Below are positions 31,403 to 44,100 of a stretch of 64,000 nt of DNA, in pieces (within the stretch, counting starts at the first letter, position 1; each line of letters begins with the position of its first letter). Position numbers and translations under genes: made by a program. The stretch is from Diplodia intermedia (taxonomy: Eukaryota > Ascomycota > Dothideomycetes > Botryosphaeriales > Botryosphaeriaceae). Location of the stretch: contig JAKEKT010000031.1 in assembly GCA_021495925.1 (NCBI GenBank), positions 1 through 64,000 on the forward strand, given 5' to 3'. The notes under the pieces were generated by a model. That model was not told where the DNA came from. It saw only the letters and a list, made by a program, of their open reading frames with translations, and made no database searches.

Positions 31403-34400
31403 ATGCGATGGACAGACGTCTACGCGCTTCAGAATCCTGAACGGCCGGATTTCTGTCGGCTCCGGAATGGAATGCAGGCGTGCTCGAGCAGCGGAGGTCC
31501 TTTTTCGCCGTTCTTTTGGTTGTAAATATTGCAGGCAATTGTTTCTTTTCTTCACCCTCTCATGCGCTCTGTTTTAGCGATGTCAATATGCAAGAAAATA
31601 GAGAAGAGATCTAAAATAGAATACCTCTTAGTTCAAGAGAATCAACAGATTATCGGCCCTGTAGGCCTTCTGCAAAGTTGTGAAATGTGGTGATCGACGT
31701 CAAACAAAGTGAAAGACGGAGCTGTATACGTTCCTTTGCTGCAGAACAGATTTGCTTGGTAGAGTTCAGCGGCTGCCATGTTCAAGGACCTCGCGCGTGG
31801 AAATACTTGCACCCAATAGCTTTAGTCGACTCATGACTTGCTCATTGGCAACCACTCGCCGTTCACGCGGTTTTCAGTACGGACGCGTACGAGCTGGCTG
31901 ACCACGAGTTGTTTGTCCGTCCGTGGTTGCGTGCCGGTTGGCGGCGATGCGACTAACCTGATATGTGGGGTATGTAAGATACCCACGAGTCAAGGTGCGT
32001 CTAGGTTCGAAAGCTTGGTGAAGTGAAGCGCAGCGATCTCCCGAAAGGCGTCTGGATTCACACGGGAGTCCCCTAGCTCCCGGACAATCTTTTGGTGCGA
32101 GTCGAAACTATGGGGGTGCCCGTGAGCGATCTTGCGAGTTCCTAGCGTTCGGGTTCAGGCAGACAGCTATCTCGAGATGACATGAGTTGTGGGATGCCTA
32201 GTCCGGACGCCTCATTTCAGCCGAGCGAGAAATCGAATGTCCACGATTCAGAACATCTTGAGATTGCAACCATTTTGATCTCTGGGTGGGGTTCTGCTGG
32301 TTTAGTTGTGGTCTGCGAGTCGTTTGACCCTCTAAGTGCGTTGTGGTTTGTCCGGTTAGTCTTAGGATTTGATGCAACTTTGATACCTGCTTAGTCCATC
32401 CACATCCTGAACCATCCTATTCCAAGAACCAAAATGCCTCTCTGCAGCACTTTTAAGAGGCTAACATATCTTTAGAGAGGGCTTGAATGCCCAGTCTCGG
32501 TACGGTAACAGCGAAGACTACAGTCTCCTGCGCATTCACCTGTGCCTTGTGCGACGCGTTATCCACGTGTGAACGAAGATTGTTGCATTATTTGACACAA
32601 TACGACATGAGGAAGCCCAGGCTTGCAACCTTGTTGCTAAAGGAGCGGAATCTCGTGCAGGTTTTTCATGATATTCTGTCGCCAACGACAATTGTAAGCA
32701 TATCTTGACTTTGCGCACGTGAATGGTGTACAGTACTTGCCAGATTGTACAGATCATTGTCGATAAGAACTTGGCGTATGACAGTAAGTCGACGATAGGA
32801 CGTAAATAGGACAGAGTTCGGAATTGCTTGTTCCGACTAAAGCCAGCTGAAGGGTATGCCGCTCGGGGAAGTCGCATTGCGCAATCCGAGTACTACAGCT
32901 CTCCTTGGAAAGATATGCAAGCAGAGAAGATGATGAGTGATCATGTAGTCTACGTTAGTGGCCCGTCGTGGCACGTCATTGGACAAGATGGGACCATGAC
33001 CGGATATATCGGGTTTGCAGAGTAATGCACAAGGCCGGCCACGACATCTGGTGGTAACTTCTCTTCCGAAGCACGAAGATCTGGGATGACCACGTCGGGA
33101 AAACAGCCAGTCAGCATCGAACCCAGCGGACTGGCGGCTGTAAACTGCCAGAAGCAGACTTTCATGCATGTGCTGGGCTGCTGCTGTGTGACATCAAGCT
33201 GGAATCATCGTCGGCCGCAGCTCCGACGGAGTTGAGTCCACCACCGCCGACCCAAGACTCCTGAGAGAAGCAAAGCGACCACTGACGGTCGACCATCAGC
33301 ACAACCTCGAGTCGTTTCCGACCAGGACTGGGCTCCGCTGGTATCTCGCATCCAATCACTGCTGCGCACATCAGGCCATAGGATACGTAGCCTAGCCACT
33401 ACGGACAGGAGCGCGGGCCGCCTTGAGCACCTCTACTCGGAGCAGTCTCCTTACTACGTTCGAAGTTGTAAGGCCAGAGGCTGCGCTAAGTCAGCTGACG
33501 GCAGGCTTTGCGCAAAGGAAGTGGGCCCGATGCCCTTGTTTTGGTGTGCGATATGGGCTGAGCCACGACGACTGGCGGACGGTTGTTTCGGAGTGCTGGC
33601 CGGCAGCGCTGGTTACAGCGGCAAATCCATGCCGGCTCCTCGACGCGGCTAGCGGCATGCCTCTCTAGCGCGGCTCCTGGACTGATGGCTCTTTGACGGG
33701 CTTCGAACTTCCCCTTCGCGGATGCGGATGCGAAGAGGTGCTTTTTTGCCAAGAACAGCGCAGACTCTAGGGTGCTGTGTTGTTGGACGGCGCTGCGCCA
33801 CCGCCTCCGTCGTGGAAAACCAACATTGGCGACTTCGGTTGAAACTTGTATGAGATGACATGTTCGGCTGAAGGCCGAATACTCCAATGCTGTTCGCCCC
33901 GACCCGCTGCACGAGAGAGATCGCGGGTGAGTGACGTGTTGGATGCCGAAGCAAGTGTTGTGGAGAAGACGTGCTTCACATCATTACCGCTGATCCATAT
34001 GCACGCGATCTTCCAGGGGACTGGCAACAAGGACGACGGGCGACCGGAGAAGCGCAGAGGTGACAAGCATATCGCATATCTGTATCCAGCATTGGCCAAT
34101 AAGCGCGAAGCAGCGACCAACAAGGACGGCTGTGTGGATCAAGAGCCGGGCTGTGACGCAGGAGTTTCAGGAATTCTGGAGCCGTTGCAGTCCTAGAGCT
34201 TGAAGCAAGACCGAGCTGGTCGAGGGAGAGGTCCAGCGGTGGTCGTCGACCGAGAACTTTGCGAAGGACTTTCGTAGAGGTGATGTGGCACAATGTGATA
34301 AGGGCGGGTTCGTGCGAAACGCCGAGAAACACCACGTGAACACGCAACGCGCAGGCCAGCCTTGTGGTGTTGAGCTCCAGGGACTTGCGCCGATCTCCCA

Positions 34401-34962
34401 CGGCGCGGCGGCGGCTCCGGGACAGCGTGGGGCGGACTTCGGCGTCAGCGGCGGTGCTGGCCTAGAAGTGAGGTCACGTGAAAAAAGCGACTGTGACGGC
34501 ACGGGAGGCTTGACAACGAGGGCGCGCCGGCTTCTTCACGCGTCAGCGCAGGCGGAGCGGGCTGGTGAGCGCGGCACGCGGGTGGCGGCCGAGGGTTGTT
34601 TGGCGAGCTGGGGAAGCCTAAGCCCTGGCCTGCGGCTGGAAATCTTGGCGCGGCTTCACATTTCTGTTTTGACCGTCCACGCTGCCCTCCGCCCCCAGAC
34701 ATCAACCTCCGTGTCCGCCGTCAGCCCGACGACTCGTCCTCAAGCCCATCGAGCAGTGCCCGCGCGGATTTGACTATCTCGCGCTCCTCTCAGCGACCGT
34801 CTGCGCGCCACAACCCCCCAGTGCCGGCCCTTCTCCGAAGCCCTGCCCAGCGCGCCTCGCCGATTCCAGAACAAAGGAATCTCCTCTACGCTTTGCGACC
34901 GCACTGCTCCGACAACCTGCCCCCGCCCGCTCTTGCTCCGCGACCTGTGGCTTTCGCTAGTC
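31403..34962. other. 3.5-kb gene-free region upstream of eIF2A
   Basis: Only short frames without recognisable patterns. The right end (from about 34.4 kb) is the eIF2A promoter region. No repeats or RNA genes recognised. Confidence 0.45.
34474..34481. promoter_or_regulatory. palindromic TCACGTGA box
   Basis: A perfect CACGTG E-box with the flanks preferred by Cbf1-type bHLH factors, about 480 bp before the eIF2A start. A match of this length can occur by chance. Confidence 0.35.
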
Positions 34963-37336
34963 ATGGCTGAACCGACGCAGCTGGCTTGTGAGCCCGCTCT
35001 CCCTTGCCAACACTGCGACCCCAGCGCTGACGTAGCCCGACCTCGCAGACCGCACTTTGAAGGGCATTGGTGTCCTGAACGCCGCCCCGGCTTACGAAGA
35101 CCTCCCGGGCCTCGACAAGTGAGTGCCTTTGACCTCCGCACCCAGCCAATCGACCACGCTGACCCTTGTTGATAGGCCCGAGGGCAACCTTCGTTGCTGC
35201 TGCTATTCTCCTGACGGCAAGTACTTTGCCTGGGCCTCGCCGGAACAGTAAGTCCCATGCCCCGGAAAAGCGCCCACGCCATGCTGACAATGCGCCAGGG
35301 TGTCCGTCATTGACGCCGCGACCGGCCATATCGTCACCACGCTGCCCGCCGAGAACGTCTTCGAGCTTGGATTTTCGCCCTTGGGCACCTACATCATCAC
35401 CTGGCAGCGTGCCGCGAAGGACGAGACCGGCAATGCTGTCAAGAACTTGAAGGTCTGGAGGACCATCGACGATGGCGCCGGAGCTGAGGGACAGAGGAGC
35501 GTTGTTGGCCAGTTTGTGCAGAAGAACCAAACCGGCTGGAACTTGCAATACACAAGTGACGAGCAGTTCTGCGCGCGCTGCGTCACCAATGAGGTTCAAT
35601 TCTATCAGAGCGGCGACCTGGGCACTGTCTGGAACAAGCTTAGGATCGAGGGCGTCACCGACTTCGCCCTCTCTCCGGGCAAGAACCATTCGCTTGCTGT
35701 TTTTGTCCCCGAGCGCAAGGTATGCCCATTTGCCGCACTCCCGCCCTCGTTTCTTCCTAACTTAAATTTAGGGTCAACCCGCCAGCGTCAAGGTCTTCCT
35801 CGTGCCGCAGTTCCAGTCGCCTGTTTCACAGAAGACTTTCTTCAAGGGCGACAAGGTCCAGATGAAGTGGAACGACCTTGGCACCAGTGTCATTGTGCTT
35901 GCTCAGACTGATGTTGATAAGACCAACAAGAGCTACTACGGCGAGACGAACATGTACATTCTCAGCGCTAACGGTGGATTTGATGCGCGTATCACGCTCG
36001 GTAAGTCAACCATGACAAGCTTCCAATTGAAGAGGCTAACTTAAATAAAGACAAGGAGGGTCCCATTCACGACGTGACCTGGTCGCCCAACTCGAAAGAG
36101 TTCGGCGTTGTCTATGGTTACATGCCGGCCAAGACTACCATCTTCAACCAGCGTGCGGTTGCCACGCACAACTTCCCTCTTGGACCGCGTAACACCATCC
36201 TCTTCTCTCCTCACGGTCGCTTCGTCCTTGTCGCCGGCTTTGGAAACTTGGCCGGTCAGATGGACATCTACGATCTTGAGAAGGATTACGCCAAGGTGTG
36301 CACCATCGAAGCCGCCAACTCTTCGATCTGCGAGTGGAGCCCGGATGGAAAGCATATCATGACTGCCACCACCAGCCCGCGCCTCCGTGTGGACAACGGT
36401 ATCAGGGTCTACCACGTGACTGGTGGCCTTCAGTATTTCACCGAGTTCAACGAGCTGTACCACGTAACCTGGCGTCCCCAGTCTATCGCCCAGCACCCGT
36501 TGGACAATCCGCTTGGCTCTCTTCCCACCCCTCACGAGTCTGCTGCCAAGTTCCTCGCTACTGTCAAGGCCCCTACCAAGCCTGCCGGTGCGTACAGGCC
36601 TCCGGGTGCTCGTGGCACCAGCACTCCTCTTCACTTCAAGCGTGAGGACGAGGGCGGTGCTGCGTACGTCAACACCGGCATCTCCTCTACTAGCGGCAAC
36701 ATGAACGGACCCTCTTTTGGTCGTTCCCGCCGCGCCGTTCCAGGCGCCGAGGAGCATGTCCCGCCGGGTGCTGCTCCTGGTGGAGGTGTCAGCCTTGCGG
36801 GTACGGGCGAAGGTGCCGATGATGGTCTGTCCAAGGCTGCCTTGAAGAACAAGAAGAAGCGTGAGGCCAAGAAGGCGAAGGAGGCTGCTGAGAAGGCGGC
36901 TGGCCTCAATGCTGGACAGCAGCAGGCCAACGGAACTAGCCCTGACCGTAAGGGCCGCAGCCACTCGCGCAACCGTTCCCGCAACGGCCCCGATGGCCGC
37001 GCTGCTTCCCAGAGTCGCCGCGGTAACAACCAGCAGAATCGCAACGGCCAGGCTCCTGGACAGAACGGCCAGCGCAACGTTGCTCAGATTCAGACCCAGC
37101 AGCCTGCGCAGCCAGTTGCTCCCCAGGTCGAAGCTCCGGAGCTCACCGTCACCTCGCCTGTTGGCACTTCTCCCCAGGACAAGAAGATTCGCTCGCTGAT
37201 GAAGAAGCTCCGCGCCATCGACGACCTGAAGATGCGCCAGGCGAACGGCGAGAAGCTGGAGGATACGCAGGTCAAGAAGATCAACACTGAAGGCTCGATC
37301 AAGAAGGAGTTGGACGGACTCGGTTTCCACGAGTAA
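34963..37336 (+). CDS. translation initiation factor eIF2A
   Basis: Six exons (34963-34987, 35049-35118, 35176-35247, 35299-35719, 35772-36000, 36051-37336) encode 700 residues. The N-terminal 420 residues form the WD40-type beta-propeller of eIF2A: CCCYSPDGKYFAWASPE, WQRAAKDETGN, VTWSPNSKEFGVVYGYMP, TILFSPHGRFVLVAGFGNLAG and CEWSPDGKHIMTATTSPRL are diagnostic. About 530-555 is a basic ALKNKKKREAKKAK stretch, then a Gln/Asn/Arg-rich linker, and a C-terminal helix (about 650-700) with KKIRSLMKKLRAIDDLK. eIF2A is a cytosolic factor that can deliver initiator tRNA independently of eIF2. The tiny 25-nt first exon rests on the join MAEPTQLAYRTLKGIGVLNAAP, which matches what I know of fungal homologues. 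Symbol left blank because naming differs between fungi. Confidence 0.96.
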
Positions 37337-38809
37337 GACAGCACCGTCATTTGAGACAACATGAGCAGTCTTCCGGTCTCTTCATCTTCTGCTTCGGCTT
37401 TAACTTGCTTTCTATTCGGTTTTTGGACACTCGGTGTGGATGGAGTTCTTTCCGGAAGCGTTCTACGAGTGGTCATCCAGTCGGTTTTGCTTTCTCTTGC
37501 TAGTGCGTTCAGGCGCCTTGCTTTTCATTTCCTTTCCTTTTTTTTCCCCTCCCTCGACTTCACCCTACTCTGAGTCTATCATTGGATTCCGAGGGTCTAT
37601 TTCTCACTTCGTTGTGGACGAGCTGGACCGGGTAAGAGATACGCCATTTCCCGACACTGCTGTACCTAGGGTATACGGATCGAAATGAGTGGATATGGGA
37701 AGGTAGAAAAGAGGGCAGATGACAAAAAGACTGTATGAATGAAAAGGGAACGATATCTCTCCTTTTTCTCTCTCACTCGTGGATGAATGGATAAAAAAAA
37801 GAGGATCGGGTTGGATTGGCCTGAGCACCATGGATGATGATGGGATATGGGAGATGAAGATGGACAGACGGAATAGTACAAACAAAGAAAATCAAAAGAA
37901 ATCAAATCGAGCCTTCACAATGATACAAGTGTGCCTCGTGATTAGGAGCAATTTTTTTTTCATCCATTCGTAATAGCAACCGGCTTATACCTCACCATCA
38001 TCTTCACATCACCCACTATTCAAGCACAAAACAACGAAACTAACGGACAAAGAACGAATGTAGCAGCGCCACCCAGACCAGCGCACCGAATCCATTGCAA
38101 ACCGGTCCCGTCCAGAAGACAGAAAGACCGGGGAGGGATTCCATGCGCCCAGCGCCCGCGCTCCTCCATAAAGACTCCTACTGAGTAGAAGGGATATGCG
38201 AGGAGGGGGGAAAAACACTGTTCCGGTCGGATCTTTTCGCCTCCAAACCCCCCAATCTCGTTTTGATGATTGATGGGGGGTGGTGCGGGGTTGATCCGTG
38301 GGTTGTATGCTGCACCACTGGTGTTTGATATATCGCGAAGAATACTGAGCTGACGAGGACGTGTCTAGGCCTAGTGCTCCACCTGACATCGCGAAAGGTT
38401 TTAAAGGAAAAAGAAGAGAGAAAGGAAATTGGATTCGGGGGCAAGGGAGCGGCGGTGTGGGACGGACCGGTTGGCTGTTGTGGAAAGCAGAACCGTGAGG
38501 GTGGCCCTAAGCTTTAGCTATCGTGAGAGGAGACGAGGGCGACATGACAGTAGGAGGAAGCAGTGAGAACGAAACGGAGAGGAACAGAGGACGATGAACG
38601 TGTAGTCGGGGGTATATTAGTCTCCTTTTGTTGGTGGGGTTTCCCTTTCAGCGGGGATTCCCAAGTAAAATTTTCGACGCCCGCGCTGGGTGATGGGGAG
38701 GGCATCATCCCTCATGCTCCGTACTCCGTTGCCTCAACCAGCTGAATGATCAGATACGCTTGTCACTTACCGTGCCTCGCAGTTGGCACACCTCGGAATA
38801 ACCTCAATC
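37337..38809. other. convergent 3' region between eIF2A and the nucleoporin candidate
   Basis: About 1.5 kb between two stop codons. It has purine-rich and pyrimidine-rich tracts and short frames only; no gene. Confidence 0.5.
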
Positions 38810-40941
38810 TCACCTCGACGATCCAAGGCTGCTCAGACCGGCGAAACCGACGCGCCTCACGTTCTGCGCAGCGGGACCGTTGCCGAGACGCAGCGCTCCC
38901 TGAGGACCACCGGCGCCTAGGGTACCAGCACCACCCGATGCTAGGGTGTCGAGCATGCGATCCATGCCGCCGATGTCGAGCTCCCCGCGCCTGAGCAAGT
39001 CCTGATCGACGCGGTCGGTGCGATCCGTGGCCTCGAGTTCGCGGGCGAACAGGTTGCCGCCGGCCTTGGCCTCGGGGCTGACGGTGGCGAGGACGACGAT
39101 GCGGCGCTCGCCGACGACGAGCAGGTCGCGTGGCACACCCATGCGGGCGGCGGCGCCCTTGGGCTTGCCGAACTGCTCGACGTCCGTCACAGGCTCGCCG
39201 TAAAGCGAGGCGCCGTCGACGCGCGTGAGGCCGGGCCCATAGAGCGAACCGCTGCTGGTGCTGTGCGTGCTGCGCGACCAGAACTGCTGCAGGTTAGGAA
39301 TGCGGTACAGGTCGTCGCCGTAGAAGATGACGATCGAGTCTTCGACCTGGCCGCCGCCCACAGCGGTAAACGAACTGGAGATCGACACGCCGCCGTGGGA
39401 CGAGTCGGTCGTTGGGGTAGCGACGGGGCCGTGGAATAGTGTCTCTTCGCGCGTGCGGCGCGTGTTGGGGGTCATGGGCGCGAGAGTTAGGGACTTGCTG
39501 CTGGGCTTGACCTGGGCGGGACCCGTGGACGTGGAGGCCTTGTGTTCAGCGCCACTCACGTAGCCGCGAAGCGCGAAGGTCGACACCGGCTTGGTGGATG
39601 CGTTGCGAGCGGTGCTGGCGCCATCCATGGCCCAGACACCCCATTCTCCGTCAGACAACAGTGCGACGATGCTCTTGCCGTCGGAGGCCCACTTGGCATC
39701 GAGAATACCTTTTCTCCGAGCCAGGTAGGGATTCGAGGCTTTGATGTGCTTCGGAATCTCGAAGCTGGTGGAAAACGACGCAATCCATGCTCCAGGCTTG
39801 GGCTCAATGACGACGTCTCTGCCAGCAGATCGCGGTCGTGCTCGCGGGGGTGCCAATGGGTCATACACCTTGACTGAACCCTTGGAGTCGGCAACAAGTA
39901 GTTGCAGATGGCGAGGGCTGGGGAATTGAGAAGAACTGAAGTAGACGCGAGTAGCAGGAGAAGAAAGGTATTGTGTCTGGTACGGGAAAACGGGCTCGGC
40001 CGTGAAAGAGAACTGATTGTCCTTCAGAACTAGCGGGATGCGGAAAATGTGGAGCAGTCCGGTGACCTCAACAGAGTGAGAGGCCACGATCAAATCCCAC
40101 TCCAGCGGCTCGTCGCTCTGGATCAATTTTCGTGAGCGAAAGCTATCGGTGTCGTCGTCATCGGAAGCATCCGCATCCATCTCCATGCCATCCGGGAATG
40201 TATCAGAGGTGCGTGAGCTCCACGTCATGGTAATGCCACGGGGTATTGACTGATGTCCATGCTGGCCTTCGATCCGGAGTACTTGTTCGCCATAGGGTGC
40301 TTTGCTCTTGCTGCGATCAGCTGCCTTGCGGGCATGAGACGGAGGCGTCAGCGGCAGAGTAACGACGCGCACGCTGGAGTCTGCGCAGACGACGGAGAGC
40401 ACTATTCTCTCATTGAATATCGGCGGAATGAGGTCGGCTGGCCGATAAGGCGATATAGTCGGGACCTGGGGAAACGACATGTACAGCACCTCGGTACCCA
40501 GCGGGAGGTCGAGTTGCTGGACGACGGGCGGGTATGGCTCCGCCTCGTCCTCCTCCTCTTCTTCGGACTCAAACTCGACGTCGTCGTCAACAACGGTGGG
40601 CGGGGCTTGCGAGGGCTCGTCGTCGGTGAGGTCGATCATGACGGCGTCATTTGAGGTGCCATTGACCTTGGGCTGGCCGTCGCCGCTGGAGGCAGCCTTG
40701 GGCTTCAGCGAGCGACCACCCCTCCATATCACGCGCAGTCCGTTGCTGTGGCCATAGACGACGACGGTGGAGCCGTTGGGGGCGGTCTTGGGATAGATTT
40801 TTGCGGCGTTGACGCGGTGCGGAAGGTCGTAGCTGCGATGCGCATTAGCGGCACGCCAGCAGCGTTGCGGGAAGGCGAGGCGTACCAGAGCTGCAGCTGC
40901 TTGCCCTTGCGCGACACGCGCGGCTTCATGTCGGTAGCCAT
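38810..40941 (-). CDS. WD-type protein, candidate nucleoporin Nup37
   Basis: Two exons (40941-40886, 40832-38810; 53-nt intron) encode 692 residues. After a basic start (KPRVSRKGKQLQL) comes YDLPHRVNAAKIYPKTAPNG and VVVYGHSNGLRVIWRGGR, which I associate with filamentous-fungal Nup37, a WD40 member of the Y-complex of the nuclear pore. Residues about 98-122 are strongly acidic. Further WD-like blades: LLVADSKGSVKVYDPLAP, GILDAKWASDGKSIVALLSDGEWGVWAM. The last 250 residues are Ser/Gly-rich and probably disordered, ending GLSSLGSSR. The intron is supported by continuity of LC-YDLPHR across the join. It is head-to-head with APC1. A conserved WD protein is secure; the Nup37 name is from memory and moderate. 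Confidence 0.75.
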
Positions 40942-41134
40942 GGTGGAGCGGGAAGGACGGAGTGGTGCTGGGCGGTGGTTGTGTGGAGGCGGCAGCTTCG
41001 TCCTGAAGCTTTGAACTTTCCCGCGTCGCGTCTCCCGCCGCGCGCTCCACGCCAGCCCGACAACAAAACAAAGCCGCCGCGACAGACCATGCCCCGCCAC
41101 CCACGAAGGCCTCCATGAGCCCGGCAGCCTCTCC
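40942..41134. promoter_or_regulatory. 193-bp bidirectional promoter (nucleoporin candidate / APC1)
   Basis: Only 193 bp lie between the start codons of two divergent genes, so both must be driven from it or from within the neighbours. No TATA box is seen in either direction, which suits housekeeping genes. Confidence 0.7.
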
Positions 41135-44100
41135 ATGGCCTCCATTCGATCCCTGGGTGTCCGCACCCCCGCCGCCTTGCCATACTTGATCCACGAGGGA
41201 ATCCTGCCCGCAGACGCCCCGCCCAATGCCTACACCTGGTCCACGTACAACGATGACGACGGAGAAGAGGAGGTCACCGCGACCGAGTACTACGTGGTCT
41301 GGTCGCGCGGAGGCATTATTCGCAAGACGTTCAATTTCGAGGTTGAGGGAGAGAAAGTGTTGCAGGCCGTCCTCACCTGGTTTCCCTCTGGCGAGGCCAA
41401 CGCCTTGCGCAACACCACCCAGGACTTGAGGCAGGATCATGGTCCGGGAACATTGTTCGCCAAAGACAGGGTTCGCGAACCAGGCTATCCTGCGCATGAG
41501 GAGGCCGGGCCTGGCAGGCGCTCTGGAACAGACGCACCGCCCGAGAAGCTTTCCCGCGCTCTGGTTGTCTTCCTCAAGACCCAGGCCCATGTCTTTTTTC
41601 TTGCAGGGTCCAGCCATGTAGTCAATCTGCCATTCGAGGTCGAACGTGTCTTCCCGGCACCTCGAGGTTTGCTCATCCAAAGAAAGCTGTCAATGCCGGA
41701 TTTCGTCCCAGCCAGCCCAGCAGTACCCAGGGCTCCGCCCAATTCCTTTTACTCTCAGCTTCCAACCCAGTCTTTTTCTCAGAACTCGAATTTGTTTACG
41801 CCAATGACCAACACTTCTTTCATGACCCCTCGGCGTGCCAGGTCGGGCCAAGGCGCCGCCTATCCTGCCTCTCTTGCCGACCTCCTCAAAGCTGGCACCA
41901 GCCCGTCTGCAGACGGCCTACCTCGTCTCTTCTCCTTTACCGACCCGTTTTCTGAGATGGGTCTGGTGGTCGCGGCCCAGCCCCAGGCTGCTAAGACCTC
42001 GTGGTCTGTAAAACAATCCGGGTCAAAGTCTCTTGACCCTGTAGACAGAGCCGAAGAGGTGCTTTACGTCACCAAACAGAATGAAATGTCGGATTCCGCC
42101 AGCCCTGCAGACAAGCCATTGATTTTGGTTGTAACCGTCAATTATGAGAAGCGGTACTACTCCGTCTGGTACGCGTCTTACATCGAGCCCAAGCCAGCTT
42201 CAGCAAAGAAAAGCCGTCGCAGCTCCACAACCCTGTCTGTTGGCCGTTCTCGTCGGCGAAGTTCTTTGCACCCGGGAACCGGGGCTACAACACCCGCTAT
42301 CAGGACAAGAGAAGGCACAAGAGACAGCTTCGGTGGTCCTGGTCGGGGCTACGGAAATACTTCATTCACTGCCAGCCAGACACGTGAGACCAGCAGCGAA
42401 CATCAGACAGCAGAAGAAGCATTCGCGTCTCAGCTTGATCCCGAGACGGACCTTGCTAGACAGCCCACCAGAGAGTCCCGGCGCGTAAGCTCTCTACTTT
42501 CTCGCGCGGATCTCTCGAGAAGTTTCGACAAATCAGCCTTTGAGCAAGCTACACATCGGAGTAGCTTAGGAAGCAGCTTTGGCCACAGCCGAAGAGGTCC
42601 GTCCATTGGCGGCCATGGACTGCGTACCAGTCTTGGTCCCAGTTCTCGGCCGGCATCTCGAAAAATGAGAGCGTCTACTCCAGGTGATGTTTCACAAATC
42701 AGTCTGAGCGCTGTTTCTCTGGAAGACACTTTGGACGATGATCTAGATCTGGATAACACGATTGATGATTCAGAAATTCCTGACGAGCTCCTTGGCGACG
42801 GAGAGGACGTATCTGGTCTCCAAGAGCCAATCGAGGGGCTGCGCCGAGAACTCTTGTTGGTCAAGTTCTCCGAATTCCCGTTCGGTACATCTGAAAGCAT
42901 CTTCCATTCTTCCGTGCATGGGAACCCAATGGTAAGTCGCACCAAACAGTTATCACAAGTGCATCTACTGACGCCCTAGCAGGAACCGCCTAAGATCTTC
43001 ACCCTCAAAGCTCCCAGGTCATTCACCGACTCCTCGCTCAATGACGGGCACTTCTTCCTCTACATGATGCAGAAATCGAAAGGGGAACTTGTTGAGCACG
43101 AGTTCACAGTTCAACGAAGGCGGCTCACCCCAACTCCTGCGTCTTGTTTGAGTAGCTCAAAACCGAAAGAGCCCCATAACATTCTGATCCCGACTGCGGT
43201 CAACACTCGGCGCCAACGCGATTTCATTGATGCAGTGAAGATTTGCGACAACGACATACAACGAGTACTGTGCCTGGCTCGAGATGATGCGGGAGATTCG
43301 CTATCAGCAGGCTGGTGCCCACAAGCGCGGTACACTCTCGTACTCCCAAGAAGATTCAAGCTGTTCAACCCGTACTCTATCGGGTTCAATCAAGAGGTGA
43401 CTGATGACCCCAATCGGTCAATCGCGACCCCTCAAGATCCGACTGCCTTGGCGCACGCGGCAGGGAACGGTAGCATTGACGTGAAGGAAGGCAACGGCCG
43501 ACACCACCGCTTGCAGGTCAAACTCTGGCCACAGAATGCCGCCGTATCCAGAGTCCTTTCAGCCTGCCGCTTGATTCTACCTCCGCCTCAGGGCGACCAT
43601 TTGCTGGCGATTTGGTGGAGCATTTCCCGCAATCTGCGCAACGAAATGCGTTTTGATGTGGAGTGGGCAGCTTTAGTCGCCTCCATCTTCGCTTTCGGCG
43701 TTGGCGGAATAGACTCGAAGTCAGTTCGACTCACTGATTTCACGCGCTCCGTTGAGAGCACGCCGAGCAGGCGGTCACTTAGACGAGCGGCTGCGGACGA
43801 TCCTTTCGAGCTGCTGTGGCGCTACCAGAGTCAGGATCCTGCCGCCAAGAGCTGGGACGGAGCCGCGTGGTCTTGGGTGGAACAGACTCTGGCGGAGAAA
43901 GCCAAGCCTCGCACATCCACCAGACACTCTCTGCTTTCTCCCTCGACCAACTACGGCATCAAGAGGAAAAGCGATTTCATCCCGTTCTGTGCCAAGGCTG
44001 CTCGCGACTTTCTCCAAGAGCCTTTGGCGAAGAAGATCCTCCCGGAGACAGCTGGAAGGTCGACTCGTGCTAAGCACCAAGACTCTCATGCCACTTACCT

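Noticed and set aside
36041..37330. 429-codon frame antisense to eIF2A
   Set aside because: Mirrors the last eIF2A exon; low-complexity Leu/Ala/Ser/Gly content without motifs.
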